From: Marivibrio halodurans
GTDB taxonomy: Bacteria; Pseudomonadota; Alphaproteobacteria; UBA8366; Aestuariispiraceae
Reading direction: 5' to 3'
DNA length: 64,000 nucleotides
Assembly (NCBI RefSeq): GCF_017963645.1
Contig: NZ_JAGMWN010000003.1
Span: 1-64,000 of the forward strand
Positions 9,583 through 18,876 of the stretch are shown here, in pieces. The translations under genes and the position numbers were made by a program. The notes below the pieces were generated by a model. The model saw nothing but the letters and a program-made list of their open reading frames with translations. It searched no databases and had not been told where the DNA came from. The stretch's first letter is position 1. Each line of letters starts with the position of its first letter.

Positions 9583-10575
9583 ATGACCTATAAACTCCTC
9601 GCGGGCGCAGCGCTCGCGTTGACCATCGGCACGGCATCCGCCGTGACGCCCGCCGCCGCCCAGGATCGCGAGGGCTGGCCCGACAGCTTCACGGTCGGCA
9701 CCGCCTCGCAGGGCGGCACCTATTTCGCCTACGGCTCCGGCTGGGCCAACTTGGTGGCCGAGGAACTCGGCATCTCCGGCGGCGGCGAGGTTACCGGCGG
9801 CCCGATGCAGAACATGGCGCTGGTTCATACCGGCGAGGCCGCCTTCGGCATGACCACCATGGGTCCGGCGGCGGAATCGATCGCCGGCACCAACCCGATC
9901 GCCCCGGGCCTGGAGATGACCAACGCCTGCGCGATGTTCCCGATGTATCAGACGCCGTTCTCGATCACGACGCTGAAGTCCTCGGGCATCACGTCCGTTT
10001 CGGAGATCCCGGCCGGCGCGAAGATCGGCTTCGGCCCGGCGGGCTCGACCTCCGACACTTATTTCCCGCGCATGCTCGAGACGCTCGGCGTCGATTTCGA
10101 GCGGCGCAACGGCGGCTGGTCCGACCTGGGCGGTCAGCTTCAGGACGGCCTGCTCGACGTCATCGCCTTCGCGGCCGGCGTGCCGGTCCCGGCGGTCAGC
10201 CAGCTCGAGGTCCAGACCGAGGTGAATATCGTCGAGTTCACCGAGGAAGAGCAGCAGAAGATCATGGATGCCTTCCCGGTCTCCGAATTCGAGATCAAGG
10301 CGGACACCTACACCACGTTGACGGAGCCCGCGCGCTCGGTCTCGATGTGGAACTTCGCGATCGCCAATTGCGATCTGCCGGAGAGCTTCGTCTATGCCGC
10401 GACCGAGGTCGTGATGTCGGATAACGAGCGCATGGTCTCCATCCACCGCGCCGCCCGCTCGACCGTTCCGGAGAACTGGGACAAGAACAAGGTCATGAAG
10501 TGGCATCCGGGCGCCGCCAAGTGGTTCAACGAGAATGGCGCCTCGATCGGCGCCGACATGATCCACGGCGGATAA
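9583..10575 (+). CDS. TRAP transporter receptor, TAXI family
   Basis: This 330-residue exported receptor has a signal peptide cleaved near AAAQD (about 25). The opening FTVGTASQGGTYFAYGSGWANLV is the TAXI-family signature, and the AFGMTTMGPAAESIAG and GPAGSTSDTYFPRML segments also fit. TAXI receptors pair with fused permeases, and one follows at 10691. A GGAGG Shine-Dalgarno sits 6 bases before the ATG. Substrates of this family are mostly unknown, with glutamate or glutamine the best-supported cases. Confidence 0.92.
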   Translation: MTYKLLAGAALALTIGTASAVTPAAAQDREGWPDSFTVGTASQGGTYFAYGSGWANLVAEELGISGGGEVTGGPMQNMALVHTGEAAFGMTTMGPAAESIAGTNPIAPGLEMTNACAMFPMYQTPFSITTLKSSGITSVSEIPAGAKIGFGPAGSTSDTYFPRMLETLGVDFERRNGGWSDLGGQLQDGLLDVIAFAAGVPVPAVSQLEVQTEVNIVEFTEEEQQKIMDAFPVSEFEIKADTYTTLTEPARSVSMWNFAIANCDLPESFVYAATEVVMSDNERMVSIHRAARSTVPENWDKNKVMKWHPGAAKWFNENGASIGADMIHGG

Positions 10576-10599
10576 TCCCGCCGCGCGATCGCTACGCTG

Positions 10600-10635
10600 A
10601 ACAGGCCGCATTCCGATACGGGGTGCGGCCTGTTT
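10600..10635 (+). other. Stem-loop after TAXI receptor gene
   Basis: A perfect 11-bp stem (AACAGGCCGCA / TGCGGCCTGTT) with a 13-base loop lies 24 bases after the receptor stop and is followed by TTCGG. It is either an inefficient terminator or an mRNA-stabilising hairpin between receptor and permease genes. Confidence 0.6.
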
Positions 10636-10690
10636 CGGCGGATACGGGGGCGATAGGCCGCGTTCGCGGCGATTTTTCGGGGGCAAGGGC

Positions 10691-12982
10691 ATGGCCAGTA
10701 ACGAGACGGCCGGAACCGGCAATAATGCGGACGGGAACGAGGGCGGCGGCAAGAGCGGGGATGACGATACCCTCGTGATCGCCCAAGGCGTCGACGAGGT
10801 GCCGGTCGAGGAGAACCGCCGAATTTTCGACGGGCCGATGATCAAGATCATCATGCTCGGGGCCGCGCTCTATGCCTTCTTCCATATGGCCGCGCTCAAC
10901 GGGCTCGGCCTCTCCGCGCTGACCGGCGGCTTGATCGCACCGGATTTCCTGCCCGATTTCCCGATGGAAACCTGGAATTTCCGGATCGTCCATATCGCGG
11001 GCGCGCTGGCGCTCGGCTTCCTGTGGTACGCGGGCGCCGGCTTCGTCCAGGAACGCACGCGCGCCTCGACCCTGCTTTCCCTCATCGCCTATCTGCTGCT
11101 CATCCCGGCCTTCCTGTCGTTGGGCGCGTCGATTTGGTTCGCGATCCAGATCGCCAACGGCGTGTCCTGGAACGGCATGGACGCCGCCATCAAGTTCAAC
11201 GAGACCTGGGTGTTCGGCGCACCGCTCATGCTGGCGACGGTGGGGGGTATCCTGCTGGGCTGGGCGCATCGCACGCCCCGGGAGCGCATCGCCGCGCCGG
11301 ATTTCGTCCTGATCGTCTGCGGCACCGCCGTGGCGGTCTATCTGATCACCATCTACGGCACGTTGATGCGCAACTCGACCGGCACGCCCTTCGCGCCGAT
11401 CGGCATCAGCATCGCGGCGGTCGCCGGTACCCTGCTGATCATGGAACTGACGCGGCGCGTCGCGGGGCTGGCGCTCATCGTGATCGCGACGCTTTTCCTG
11501 ATCTATGTTTTCGTCGGGGAATATCTGCCGGGCTTCCTGCAGTCCCCGGCGATCACCTGGCAGCGTTTCTTCAGCCAAGTCTATACCGATGCGGGCATCC
11601 TCGGGCCCACGACGGCGGTTTCCTCCACCTACATCATCCTGTTCATCATCTTCGCGGCCTTTCTCCAGGCTTCCCGGGTGGGTGATTATTTCGTCAATTT
11701 CGCCTTCGCGCTGGCCGGCCGCGCGCGCGGCGGACCGGCGAAGGTGGCGATCTTCGCTTCCGGCCTGATGGGGATGATCAACGGCACCTCGGCCGGCAAT
11801 GTGGTCGCAACGGGGTCGCTTACCATCCCCTTGATGAAGAAGGTTGGCTACAAACCCCGCACGGCCGGCGCGATCGAGGCCGCGGCCTCCACCGGCGGCC
11901 AGATCATGCCGCCGATCATGGGCGCCGGCGCCTTCATCATGGCCGAAATCACCGGCATCCCCTATACCGAGATCGCCTTCGCCGCGATCATTCCGGCCGT
12001 CCTCTATTTCGTGTCGATCTACTTCATGGTCGATTTCGAGGCGGCGAAGCTCGGCATGCGCGGCATGCGCGACGACGAACTGCCGCGCCTCAAGGCGATG
12101 GCCAAGCAGGTCTTCCTCTTCCTGCCGATCGTCATCCTCATCATCGCGCTCTTCATGGGCTATTCGGTGATCCGGGCCGGCACGCTCGCCACCGTCGCGG
12201 CGGCCGTGGTCAGTTGGTTGACCCCCTACCGCATGGGACCGCGTTCGGTCTTCAAGGCCTTCGAGATCGCGGGATCCATGTCGATCCAGATCATCGCGGT
12301 CTGCGCCTGCGCGGGCATCATCGTCGGCGTGATCTCGCTGACCGGCGTGGGCGCGCGCTTCTCCAACCTGCTGTTAGGGCTGGCCGAGCATTCGCAGCTT
12401 CTCGCCCTCGTCTTCGCCATGTGCATCGCCATCCTGCTGGGCATGGGCATGCCGACGACGGCGGCCTACGCGGTCGCGGCATCGGTGGTGGCGCCCGGGC
12501 TCATCGAGCTTGGTATTCCCGCGCTGACGGCGCATTTCTTCGTCTTCTATTTCGCCGTCGTCTCGGCCATCACGCCACCGGTCGCGCTCGCCTCCTACGC
12601 GGCCGCCGGGATATCCGGCGCCAATGCGATGGAGACATCGGTCGCCTCCTTCAAGATCGGCATCGCAGCTTTCATCGTGCCCTTCATGTTCTTCTACAAC
12701 TCGGCGCTCCTTATGGAGGGCGGCACGGTCGAGATCCTGCGCGCCGGGGCGACGGCGGTCGTGGGGGTCTTCCTGCTTTCCTCCGCCGTGCAGGGCTGGT
12801 TCCTGGGAAGCGGCGCGGCATGGTTCCTGCGCATCGCGCTCGCCATCGCGGCGTTGTTCATGATCGAGGGGGGACTCGTCACCGACCTGATCGGAATCGG
12901 CGTCGCGGCCGCCACCTTCTTCATCCAGCGGATATTCCGCCCGAAGCAAGGGGCGCCGACGATCGCGCGCGGCGCCGATTGA
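10691..12982 (+). CDS. TRAP transporter fused 4TM/12TM permease
   Basis: This 763-residue membrane protein is a fusion of the small and large TRAP permease subunits, as is usual for TAXI systems. After an acidic, Gly/Asn-rich cytoplasmic N-terminus of about 45 residues, roughly 16-18 hydrophobic helices follow. DctM-like channel motifs appear in the second half: LMGMINGTSAGNVVATGSLTI, AAASTGGQIMPPIMGAGAFI and GMGMPTTAAYAVAASVVAPG. It works with the receptor at 9583. A GGGGG stretch 7 bases upstream may serve as ribosome binding site. The enoyl-CoA hydratase gene follows after 19 bases, suggesting cotranscription. Confidence 0.93.
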   Translation: MASNETAGTGNNADGNEGGGKSGDDDTLVIAQGVDEVPVEENRRIFDGPMIKIIMLGAALYAFFHMAALNGLGLSALTGGLIAPDFLPDFPMETWNFRIVHIAGALALGFLWYAGAGFVQERTRASTLLSLIAYLLLIPAFLSLGASIWFAIQIANGVSWNGMDAAIKFNETWVFGAPLMLATVGGILLGWAHRTPRERIAAPDFVLIVCGTAVAVYLITIYGTLMRNSTGTPFAPIGISIAAVAGTLLIMELTRRVAGLALIVIATLFLIYVFVGEYLPGFLQSPAITWQRFFSQVYTDAGILGPTTAVSSTYIILFIIFAAFLQASRVGDYFVNFAFALAGRARGGPAKVAIFASGLMGMINGTSAGNVVATGSLTIPLMKKVGYKPRTAGAIEAAASTGGQIMPPIMGAGAFIMAEITGIPYTEIAFAAIIPAVLYFVSIYFMVDFEAAKLGMRGMRDDELPRLKAMAKQVFLFLPIVILIIALFMGYSVIRAGTLATVAAAVVSWLTPYRMGPRSVFKAFEIAGSMSIQIIAVCACAGIIVGVISLTGVGARFSNLLLGLAEHSQLLALVFAMCIAILLGMGMPTTAAYAVAASVVAPGLIELGIPALTAHFFVFYFAVVSAITPPVALASYAAAGISGANAMETSVASFKIGIAAFIVPFMFFYNSALLMEGGTVEILRAGATAVVGVFLLSSAVQGWFLGSGAAWFLRIALAIAALFMIEGGLVTDLIGIGVAAATFFIQRIFRPKQGAPTIARGAD

Positions 12983-13001
12983 CCGAGCCGGGAGAGATCG
13001 G

Positions 13002-13805
13002 ATGAGCGCCCTCGCCGGCCAATACGAAACGATCCTGCTGGAGCGTCCGTCCCCGGAGATCCTGGTCGTCACGCTGAACCGCCCGAATGTCCGAAACGCC
13101 TTCGACACCCGCATGGCGACGGAGATGTTGAACGTCTTTCAGGCCCTGGCCCGGGCCTCAGAGGGCGTGCGCGCGGTCGTGCTCACCGGCGCCGGGGAGC
13201 ACGCCTTCTGCGCCGGGGCCGACCTCAAGGAACGGCAGGGGATGGACGATGAAACATGGCGCCGCCAGCATACGGTGTTCGAACATATGGCCGGGGCCGT
13301 CATGGATTGTCCCGTACCGGTAATCGCCGCCGTGGACGGCGTGGCCTATGGCGGCGGGTGCGAGTTGATGCTGGCCTGCGATTTCGCCTACGCCACGACG
13401 GAGAGCCGCTTCGCCCTACCGGAGGTGACGATCGGTCTAATCCCCGGGATCGGCGGCACGCAGAATCTGCCGCGCCGGGTCGGCCCCGCGCGGGCGAAGG
13501 AGATCATATTGACCGGCCGCCCCTTCACGGCGGAGGATGCGCTGGAATGGGGCCTCGTCAACCGACTGTGCACGCGGGATGACCTGCTTTCCGAGGTCCT
13601 GGCGACGGCGGAGCGGATCACCGGAAACGCGCCGCTTGCCGTCGCCCAGGGGCTGCACGCGATCGACGAGGGCATGGGCACGAGTCTAAGCCAGGGTCTG
13701 TCGGTCGAACTCGATTGCTATGACAAGCTGGTCGGCACCGCGGATGTGACGGAAGGCATCTCGGCCTTCAACGAGAAAAGAGCCCCCATCTTTCGGGGAC
13801 GCTGA
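13002..13805 (+). CDS. Enoyl-CoA hydratase/isomerase family protein
   Basis: This 267-residue crotonase-fold enzyme should act on an acyl-CoA thioester in the cytoplasm. The oxyanion-hole segments (FCAGADLKER and DGVAYGGGCELML) are present. Both acidic residues of classic enoyl-CoA hydratases are retained (Glu at about 121 in GGCELML and 141 in ALPEVTIGLIPG), so true hydration of a 2-enoyl-CoA is likely. A GGGAGAG Shine-Dalgarno precedes the ATG, and the gene follows the TAXI permease closely. The imported solute may therefore be degraded through a CoA thioester, which is inference. Confidence 0.9.
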   Translation: MSALAGQYETILLERPSPEILVVTLNRPNVRNAFDTRMATEMLNVFQALARASEGVRAVVLTGAGEHAFCAGADLKERQGMDDETWRRQHTVFEHMAGAVMDCPVPVIAAVDGVAYGGGCELMLACDFAYATTESRFALPEVTIGLIPGIGGTQNLPRRVGPARAKEIILTGRPFTAEDALEWGLVNRLCTRDDLLSEVLATAERITGNAPLAVAQGLHAIDEGMGTSLSQGLSVELDCYDKLVGTADVTEGISAFNEKRAPIFRGR

Positions 13806-13842
13806 GACGCGTGTTCGCCTCCGGCGGTTTGTTCCGGCGGTT

Positions 13843-13860
13843 GGGGTGGGTTGGGGCGGG
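13843..13860 (+). other. G-quadruplex-forming motif
   Basis: The plus strand reads GGGG-T-GGG-TT-GGGG-C-GGG: four G-runs of at least three with loops of one or two bases. This matches the strictest intramolecular G-quadruplex pattern. It lies 37 bases after the hydratase stop and about 94 before the GTG of the next gene. It would therefore also be in that gene's 5' leader if transcription reads through. Confidence 0.6.
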
Positions 13861-13953
13861 CGGTTGGTTCTTGAGAGAGCCCCTGGACGCGTCATAGACT
13901 GCCCGCCCCTCGTCTCCACGAGTGGATAAACCAAGCGTTCTTGAGGAAGTGGC

Positions 13954-15249
13954 GTGACGATCTCGTTGCGAACCCGATATCGATCGTCGAAGGTCCGGTT
14001 CCGGGCCCCGCGCGCGGGCGCGATCCTGACGGTGCTGACCCTTTTTCTTTTCCTCCCCACCCTCAACGCCCCGGCAGCCCAGATCATGGCCCCGGACCTC
14101 GACAAGGCCGTCGATCCCGACGCGGCTAGCCGGCCGATGCTCGTCAATCTCTTCGAGTTCGTGCAGGGCTTCACGGCGGAGGAGGTGAAGCGCGGCACCC
14201 ACGGCGCGGTCTATCGCCTGTCCAAGCCGACGCGGGTCGGCCCGCAACAGATACAGCTCGGCTTCGACCATGACGGTACGCCGAAGATCGCGCGCCTGGT
14301 GATGGAGATCAGCGACAACGGCACCATCAACCAACTCTCCGTGACGGAGGCCATCGTCATGGTCACCGCCACATTGCGCCCGGAATGGGGGAGCGCGGAG
14401 AAGGTCGTGACGCGCACCGTCCAACATGCCTTCAAGGACTATGATCCGGCCGGTCCGGACAAAGCCTACGGCATCGATACCGGCATCGAGAGCGATCAAG
14501 CGGCGCTTCGCGTCTACCCGACACGAAGCAAGGCGACCTTCGATATCCGCCCGCGCCTGCCCTCCTTCGAGCGTTTGAACCGCACGGCGGTCACCCGGCT
14601 CTTGGAGGATTCGACGCTCGTGATGAAACCGCTGGACGGCCGCGCGCCCTATCGGTCCTATCACGCACCGGATCGGCTCTTCTCCGGGAAGGTAACCGGA
14701 TCGGAATCCGTCGATACGGGCACGTGGCGCGTCGCGGCGGACGGTACCTATTGCGTCGAACTGGCGCCGACGGCGGGGTGGCGCTGCAGCACGATCGTCC
14801 GGAATTCGAAAGGCGATTACGCGCTCATGGAAGCGGTCGACGGCAAGCCGATCGGCCATGTGCGCGCGATGTTGGATTTCGTACCCGGCAATCCACAGGG
14901 GCTGTTCGTCGCGCGGGTCGCCGATGTGCTTCCCCCCTCGATGGTGGCCGAGGTAACCGCCGGCCATACCGAGGAGCGGCGCGAACGCGCGCGGGACAGC
15001 AGCGGCGCGAAGAACACCGTCACAACCTATTTTCGTGGCGACGGAAGCTTCAAGGAAGGCCCCGAGGATGGCCGCTGGAACGTGCTGCAGGACGGACGCC
15101 GGTGCTGGAAGGTCGAGCAGCCGGAGCCGGGGGGCTGGCAATGCGCCTTCCTGCGCGAGACCGACGGAGGCACCTTCACCCTCGTAGACGAAGGGGGCCG
15201 GGTCATGGCCGAAGCCCTGATCCGCCAGGGCAACATCAAGGGTTGGTAG
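13954..15249 (+). CDS. Exported protein with duplicated C-terminal module
   Basis: I do not recognise this 431-residue protein. The N-terminus is basic, followed by a hydrophobic stretch (about 25-43, ending near PAAQI), so it is probably exported. A region of about 250 residues of unknown fold follows. The C-terminus holds two copies of one module: around 250-310 (GTWRVAADGTYCVE...GWRCS) and around 370-431 (GRWNVLQDGRRCWKVE...GWQCA). Each has two Cys about 10-14 apart and a following beta-rich segment, suggesting a disulfide in each copy. The start is a GTG with GAGGAAG about six bases before it. It is convergent with the chemoreceptor at 15343. Confidence 0.78.
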   Translation: MTISLRTRYRSSKVRFRAPRAGAILTVLTLFLFLPTLNAPAAQIMAPDLDKAVDPDAASRPMLVNLFEFVQGFTAEEVKRGTHGAVYRLSKPTRVGPQQIQLGFDHDGTPKIARLVMEISDNGTINQLSVTEAIVMVTATLRPEWGSAEKVVTRTVQHAFKDYDPAGPDKAYGIDTGIESDQAALRVYPTRSKATFDIRPRLPSFERLNRTAVTRLLEDSTLVMKPLDGRAPYRSYHAPDRLFSGKVTGSESVDTGTWRVAADGTYCVELAPTAGWRCSTIVRNSKGDYALMEAVDGKPIGHVRAMLDFVPGNPQGLFVARVADVLPPSMVAEVTAGHTEERRERARDSSGAKNTVTTYFRGDGSFKEGPEDGRWNVLQDGRRCWKVEQPEPGGWQCAFLRETDGGTFTLVDEGGRVMAEALIRQGNIKGW

Positions 15250-15284
15250 GCCGGGAGGTAACGGGAGCGGGACGATGAAAGGCA

Positions 15285-15322
15285 CGGACCATCCGGGGCC
15301 GACAACCATCCCGGCCGGTCCG
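15285..15322. terminator. Possible bidirectional terminator
   Basis: An inverted repeat (CGGACC-AT-CCGGG / CCCGG-CC-GGTCCG) of 6 plus 5 base pairs with a small internal mismatch and a 12-base loop sits between two convergent genes. There is no clear T-run on either side. Confidence 0.4.
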
Positions 15323-15342
15323 CGTTCCTCGGTTCGCGTGCC

Positions 15343-16869
15343 TCAGTCTCCGCGCCTCGCGCGATAGAGTTCTATCCCCTCGCGGGCGGCGGTGTCCGCC
15401 TGATCGGCGGCGGCGCCCAGCACCCGGAGTTTCTCCGTCGATTCCTCGATGGCGCCGGTCGCGGTTCGCATGCCGTCCGCGATCTGACTCGTGGTCGCGC
15501 CTTGCTGCGCCACCGCCCCCGCGACGTGGGAGAAGCTCGCCTCCACATTGTCGATAGTGCCCCGAATGCCGGTCAGATGCTCCACCACATCACCGGATAT
15601 CGATTGCATTTCATTGATTTCATTAGAAATCTTGTCCGTTGCCTGAGCCACCTGATTGGCCAGCCCCTTCACCTCCGTCGCGACGACCGCGAAACCTTTC
15701 CCGGCCTCGCCGGCCCGCGCGGCTTCGATCGTCGCGTTGAGAGCCAACAGATTGATCTGGCCCGCGATGTCCTGAATGATATCAACGATCTGGGTCATGG
15801 ATTCCGTCGCCACGCGCAGACGCTGGGTCGCGCCGTCGGCTTCCTGGGCCAGTTCACGGGCGGAAACCGCCTGCGACTGGGACGTCCCGACATTGTCGGA
15901 GATTTCCCGTGTCGTCGCATCCAGCTCCTGCGCCGCGGAGGCGAGGGAGCGCACCACCTCACGCAGTTCGTCCGTGGCGGTGCCGACGACGGCGGCCTGA
16001 TCGCCGACCGTTCGTACCGATCCCACGATGGTTTCCAGATTACCGTCGATGCGTTCCGCGACGCGCTCGGCCTCCTGACGCGCGCGCACCTCGTCCGTGA
16101 TGTCGGTGGCGAACTTGACCACCTTGAAGGGCCGCCCCTGGGGATCGAGGATCGGGTTATAGGTCGCCTGGATCCAAATTTCGCGTTTGCCCTTGCCGAT
16201 ACGCCGATACGCACCCGCCTCGAACGAGCCGGCACGGAGTTTCTCCCAAAAGGCCGCGTAATCCGGGCCCGCCGCCTCGGCCGGGTCGACGAAAATACGA
16301 TGATGCTTGCCCCGGACCTCTTCCAGCGAATAACCGACCGCGTCGAGGAAATTATCGTTGGCCCGCACGATCGTACCGTCGAGTTCGAATTCGATCACCG
16401 CCTGGGATTTCGAGATCGCGTCGACCTGGCCGCTCTTCAGGGCATCGGCGGCGATCGCCTCGGTGATCTCGGCGGCGATCTTGACGACACGGGTTACCTG
16501 CCCCTGCCGATTCTTGATGGGATTGTAGGATGCCTGAAGCCAAATCTCCCGCCCGCCCTTGGCGATGCGCTTGAACCGCCCGGTCTTGAACTCCCCCGCC
16601 GAGAGTTCCGCCCAGAATGTCCTATAGGTGTCGGATTGAGCCTCCGCCGCCTCCAAGAATATCCGGTGATGGTGGCCGGTGACTTCCTCCGGCGTGTAGC
16701 CGACCGCATCGAGGAAATTGGCATTGGCGTGAACGATCGTGCCATCCGGTTCGAACACGATCAGGGCCTGCGAGGCGTTGAACGCATCGACCAGATCCGA
16801 CGGATCGACGACACGATCCATTGCCCGAGCGGCCTTGCGCTCGAGGTCCCGATTACTCCTGCCCCACAT
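15343..16869 (-). CDS. Soluble PAS-PAS methyl-accepting chemotaxis protein
   Basis: This 508-residue chemoreceptor has no membrane helix. Two PAS domains (about 25-145 and 146-266) each carry a FDGT/DGTI-type strand, an HHRIF motif and a closing [15 protein letters not shown]-like segment. The MCP signalling domain (about 280-508) contains the conserved hairpin [29 protein letters not shown]. The PAS-PAS-MCP layout is like BdlA of Pseudomonas, so an intracellular redox, oxygen or metabolite cue is likely. It signals to CheA/CheW, which are not in this window. It is a paralogue of the gene at 17154, in the same orientation. Confidence 0.92.
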   Translation of the reverse strand: MWGRSNRDLERKAARAMDRVVDPSDLVDAFNASQALIVFEPDGTIVHANANFLDAVGYTPEEVTGHHHRIFLEAAEAQSDTYRTFWAELSAGEFKTGRFKRIAKGGREIWLQASYNPIKNRQGQVTRVVKIAAEITEAIAADALKSGQVDAISKSQAVIEFELDGTIVRANDNFLDAVGYSLEEVRGKHHRIFVDPAEAAGPDYAAFWEKLRAGSFEAGAYRRIGKGKREIWIQATYNPILDPQGRPFKVVKFATDITDEVRARQEAERVAERIDGNLETIVGSVRTVGDQAAVVGTATDELREVVRSLASAAQELDATTREISDNVGTSQSQAVSARELAQEADGATQRLRVATESMTQIVDIIQDIAGQINLLALNATIEAARAGEAGKGFAVVATEVKGLANQVAQATDKISNEINEMQSISGDVVEHLTGIRGTIDNVEASFSHVAGAVAQQGATTSQIADGMRTATGAIEESTEKLRVLGAAADQADTAAREGIELYRARRGD

Positions 16870-16906
16870 CCCCTGATCCTCCTATATCCGGCACGCCGGG
16901 TTCCCA

Positions 16907-16936
16907 GTGGCCGACATCACGGTGGCCGACATCATG
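16907..16936. repeat. Two-copy 15-base direct repeat upstream of chemoreceptor
   Basis: The sequence GTGGCCGACATCA occurs at 16907 and again at 16922, an exact period of 15. It lies 38-67 bases upstream of the start codon of the minus-strand chemoreceptor. It could be a tandem regulator site or replication slippage. Confidence 0.5.
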
Positions 16937-17081
16937 CCATCCCGCATCCGTCGTCCCCCGGCGCGCAAGGGAATTCATTGCAATCGCCCGACGGCTTGTA
17001 AATGACAAACGGCCTGGGGGCTTCAAGGAAACGGGGCAAGATGCGCTATCTCGAAATCGTCCGGCAAAGAGGGCGCAACAA

Positions 17082-17115
17082 ATGCGGGACGACATCGACC
17101 GATATCGTCCCGCAT
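17082..17115 (-). terminator. Rho-independent terminator of chemoreceptor gene
   Basis: A 16-base stem with one mismatch (ATGCGGGACGA core) and a very small loop lies 39 bases after the stop of the minus-strand chemoreceptor at 17154. On that strand it is followed by TTTGTTG. It separates the two chemoreceptor genes into independent transcripts. Confidence 0.65.
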
Positions 17116-17153
17116 CGTTTAACCGGCAATCGCGACCGGAAGCGAAAGAGAAA

Positions 17154-18677
17154 CTACTTCTGAAGCGCGCGATAGAGCGCGATCCCTTCGCGAGCGGTAT
17201 TCTCCGCCTGTTCCGAGGCTCCGGTCAGGACCTGCAGGCGTTCCGTGGCCACTTCTACGGCCGCCGCCGAGGCTTGCATGCCGTCGGCGATCTCATGCGT
17301 GGTCGCGCTCTGCTCCTCGACCGCGCCCGCGACTCCGGAGAAACTTGCCTCCACACGGTCGATCGCGCCGCGGATACCATGGAGTTGATCAACCACCTCG
17401 CCGGAGATCGACTGCATTCCGGTTATTTCGGACGATATCTTATCGGTCGCGTCGGCGACCTGCCGGGCAAGGCTTTTCACCTCCGTCGCGACGACCGCGA
17501 AGCCCTTGCCGGATTCGCCCGCCCGCGCCGCCTCGATCGTGGCGTTGAGGGCCAACAGATTGATCTGCCCGGCGATGTCCTGGATGATATCCACGATCTT
17601 GGTCATGGACGCCGTCGCCTCGCTCAACCGCTGCGTCGCTCCGCCGGCCGTCTCGGCCTGGTTCTTGGCCGTCATGGCTTCGGATTGCGACATGGCGACA
17701 TTGGACGAAATCTCGCGCGCGGCCGCGTCCAACTCCTCCGACGCGGAGGCGAGGGTCTGCGACACCTCACGCATGCTGTCGGTCGACGCGCTTACATCAG
17801 CGGCCATTTGGCTCACGCTCCGCGCATGGCCGACGATCTGTTCCAATTTCGCGTCGACCTCGGCGGCGACACGCTCCGCTTCCCGGCGCGCGAGGACGGA
17901 CGCGGTGATGTCGATGGCGAACTTGACCACCTTGAAAGGACGTCCCTTCGGATCGAGGATCGGATTGTAGGTGGCCTGCAGCCACACATCCCGTCCCCCC
18001 TTGGCGAAACGCCGGAACTCGCCGCCACGGAACGCCCCGCCGCGCAGATCCTGCCAGAATTTCGCGTAGTCGGGAGAATTCGCATCGGCGGGATCGGCGA
18101 ACATCCGATGGTGCTTACCGACGATCTCCTCCAGGCGGTACCCCATCGTCTTCAGGAAATTCTCGTTGGCGCGCACGATCGTGCCGTCCAACTCGAACTC
18201 GATCACCGCCTGCGAGCGGGAGATTGCCTCGACCTGCCCCTTGTTCAGCGCGTTCTCAACCGTGTCGTCGGTGACGTCCGTGGCGATCTTAACCACCTTG
18301 ACGACCCGGCCCTGACGATCACGCACCGGGTTGTAGGAGGCGCGGAGCCAAATCTCACGCCCGCCCTTCCCGATACGCTTGAAGCGTGCGGCCTTGAATT
18401 GGCCATTCGCCAGGTCTTCCCAGAAAGTGCGGTATTCCGGCGAAGCGATGTCGTCGGCTTCCATGAACATCCGATGATGCTGGCCGGCGATTTCCCCCAA
18501 CGTATACCCGACCGCGTTCAGAAAATTCGCGTTCGCGTCGAGAATCGTCCCATCGGGCGTGAAGGAGATCATCGCTTGAGAGGCGTTAAGGGCATCGATC
18601 GTCTCGGCGGCCAACGAATCGACCGTCGCGTCCCGCGCCAGCGCGCGCCCTTTCGTCATGGTACCCATACCAAACAT
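17154..18677 (-). CDS. Soluble PAS-PAS methyl-accepting chemotaxis protein
   Basis: This 507-residue paralogue of the protein at 15343 has the same layout: two PAS domains (about 25-145 and 146-266, with GQHHRMFM and GKHHRMFA) and an MCP signalling domain with [24 protein letters not shown]. There is no membrane helix, so it is an intracellular receptor. The two paralogues diverge most at the N-terminus and in the linker after PAS2. It has its own terminator downstream and a long leader upstream that contains a C13/G9 tract. Two nearby in-frame ATGs (codons 1 and 4) make the start slightly uncertain. Confidence 0.92.
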   Translation of the reverse strand: MFGMGTMTKGRALARDATVDSLAAETIDALNASQAMISFTPDGTILDANANFLNAVGYTLGEIAGQHHRMFMEADDIASPEYRTFWEDLANGQFKAARFKRIGKGGREIWLRASYNPVRDRQGRVVKVVKIATDVTDDTVENALNKGQVEAISRSQAVIEFELDGTIVRANENFLKTMGYRLEEIVGKHHRMFADPADANSPDYAKFWQDLRGGAFRGGEFRRFAKGGRDVWLQATYNPILDPKGRPFKVVKFAIDITASVLARREAERVAAEVDAKLEQIVGHARSVSQMAADVSASTDSMREVSQTLASASEELDAAAREISSNVAMSQSEAMTAKNQAETAGGATQRLSEATASMTKIVDIIQDIAGQINLLALNATIEAARAGESGKGFAVVATEVKSLARQVADATDKISSEITGMQSISGEVVDQLHGIRGAIDRVEASFSGVAGAVEEQSATTHEIADGMQASAAAVEVATERLQVLTGASEQAENTAREGIALYRALQK

Positions 18678-18774
18678 CGTTCAGTTCTCCCATTAGCCCG
18701 AAACGCCGCGGATCGACACCCCGGAACCGGTTTCGGCCCGATATATGGAGGAGAAATGCTGAACGATCGGTAAA

Positions 18775-18805
18775 GGCCCGGAAAATAATTCTTCCGGACC
18801 GGGCC
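18775..18805 (-). terminator. Possible terminator of FAH-family gene
   Basis: A GGCCCGG/CCGGGCC stem (7 bp) encloses a second perfect CCGGAA/TTCCGG hairpin. On the minus strand it is followed by TTTACC. It lies downstream of the FAH-family gene and upstream of the chemoreceptor start. Confidence 0.4.
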
Positions 18806-18816
18806 GAAGGAATCGA

Positions 18817-18843
18817 CCCCCCCCCCCCCGGAAAGGGGGGGGG
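18817..18843. repeat. Homopolymer hairpin: C13, GGAAA, G9
   Basis: Thirteen consecutive C are followed by GGAAA and nine consecutive G, so up to nine C-G pairs can close a small loop. It lies 140-166 bases upstream of the chemoreceptor start codon (minus strand) and 33 bases after the FAH-family stop. Such tracts are prone to slippage and to assembly error. It may be part of a terminator or a variable promoter spacer. Confidence 0.6.
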
Positions 18844-18876
18844 TGAGAAAGAAACCGTGGCGGCGACGCGCGTCGT

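Noticed and set aside
7955-9637. 560-codon frame opposite dctM
   Set aside because: Shadow of a TRAP permease gene; the translation is dominated by Arg, His, Asp and Gln with no motif.
16821-18773. 650-codon frame opposite the chemoreceptor genes
   Set aside because: It is antisense to two well-supported genes. The Arg/His/Gly-rich translation is the usual shadow of high-GC coding DNA.
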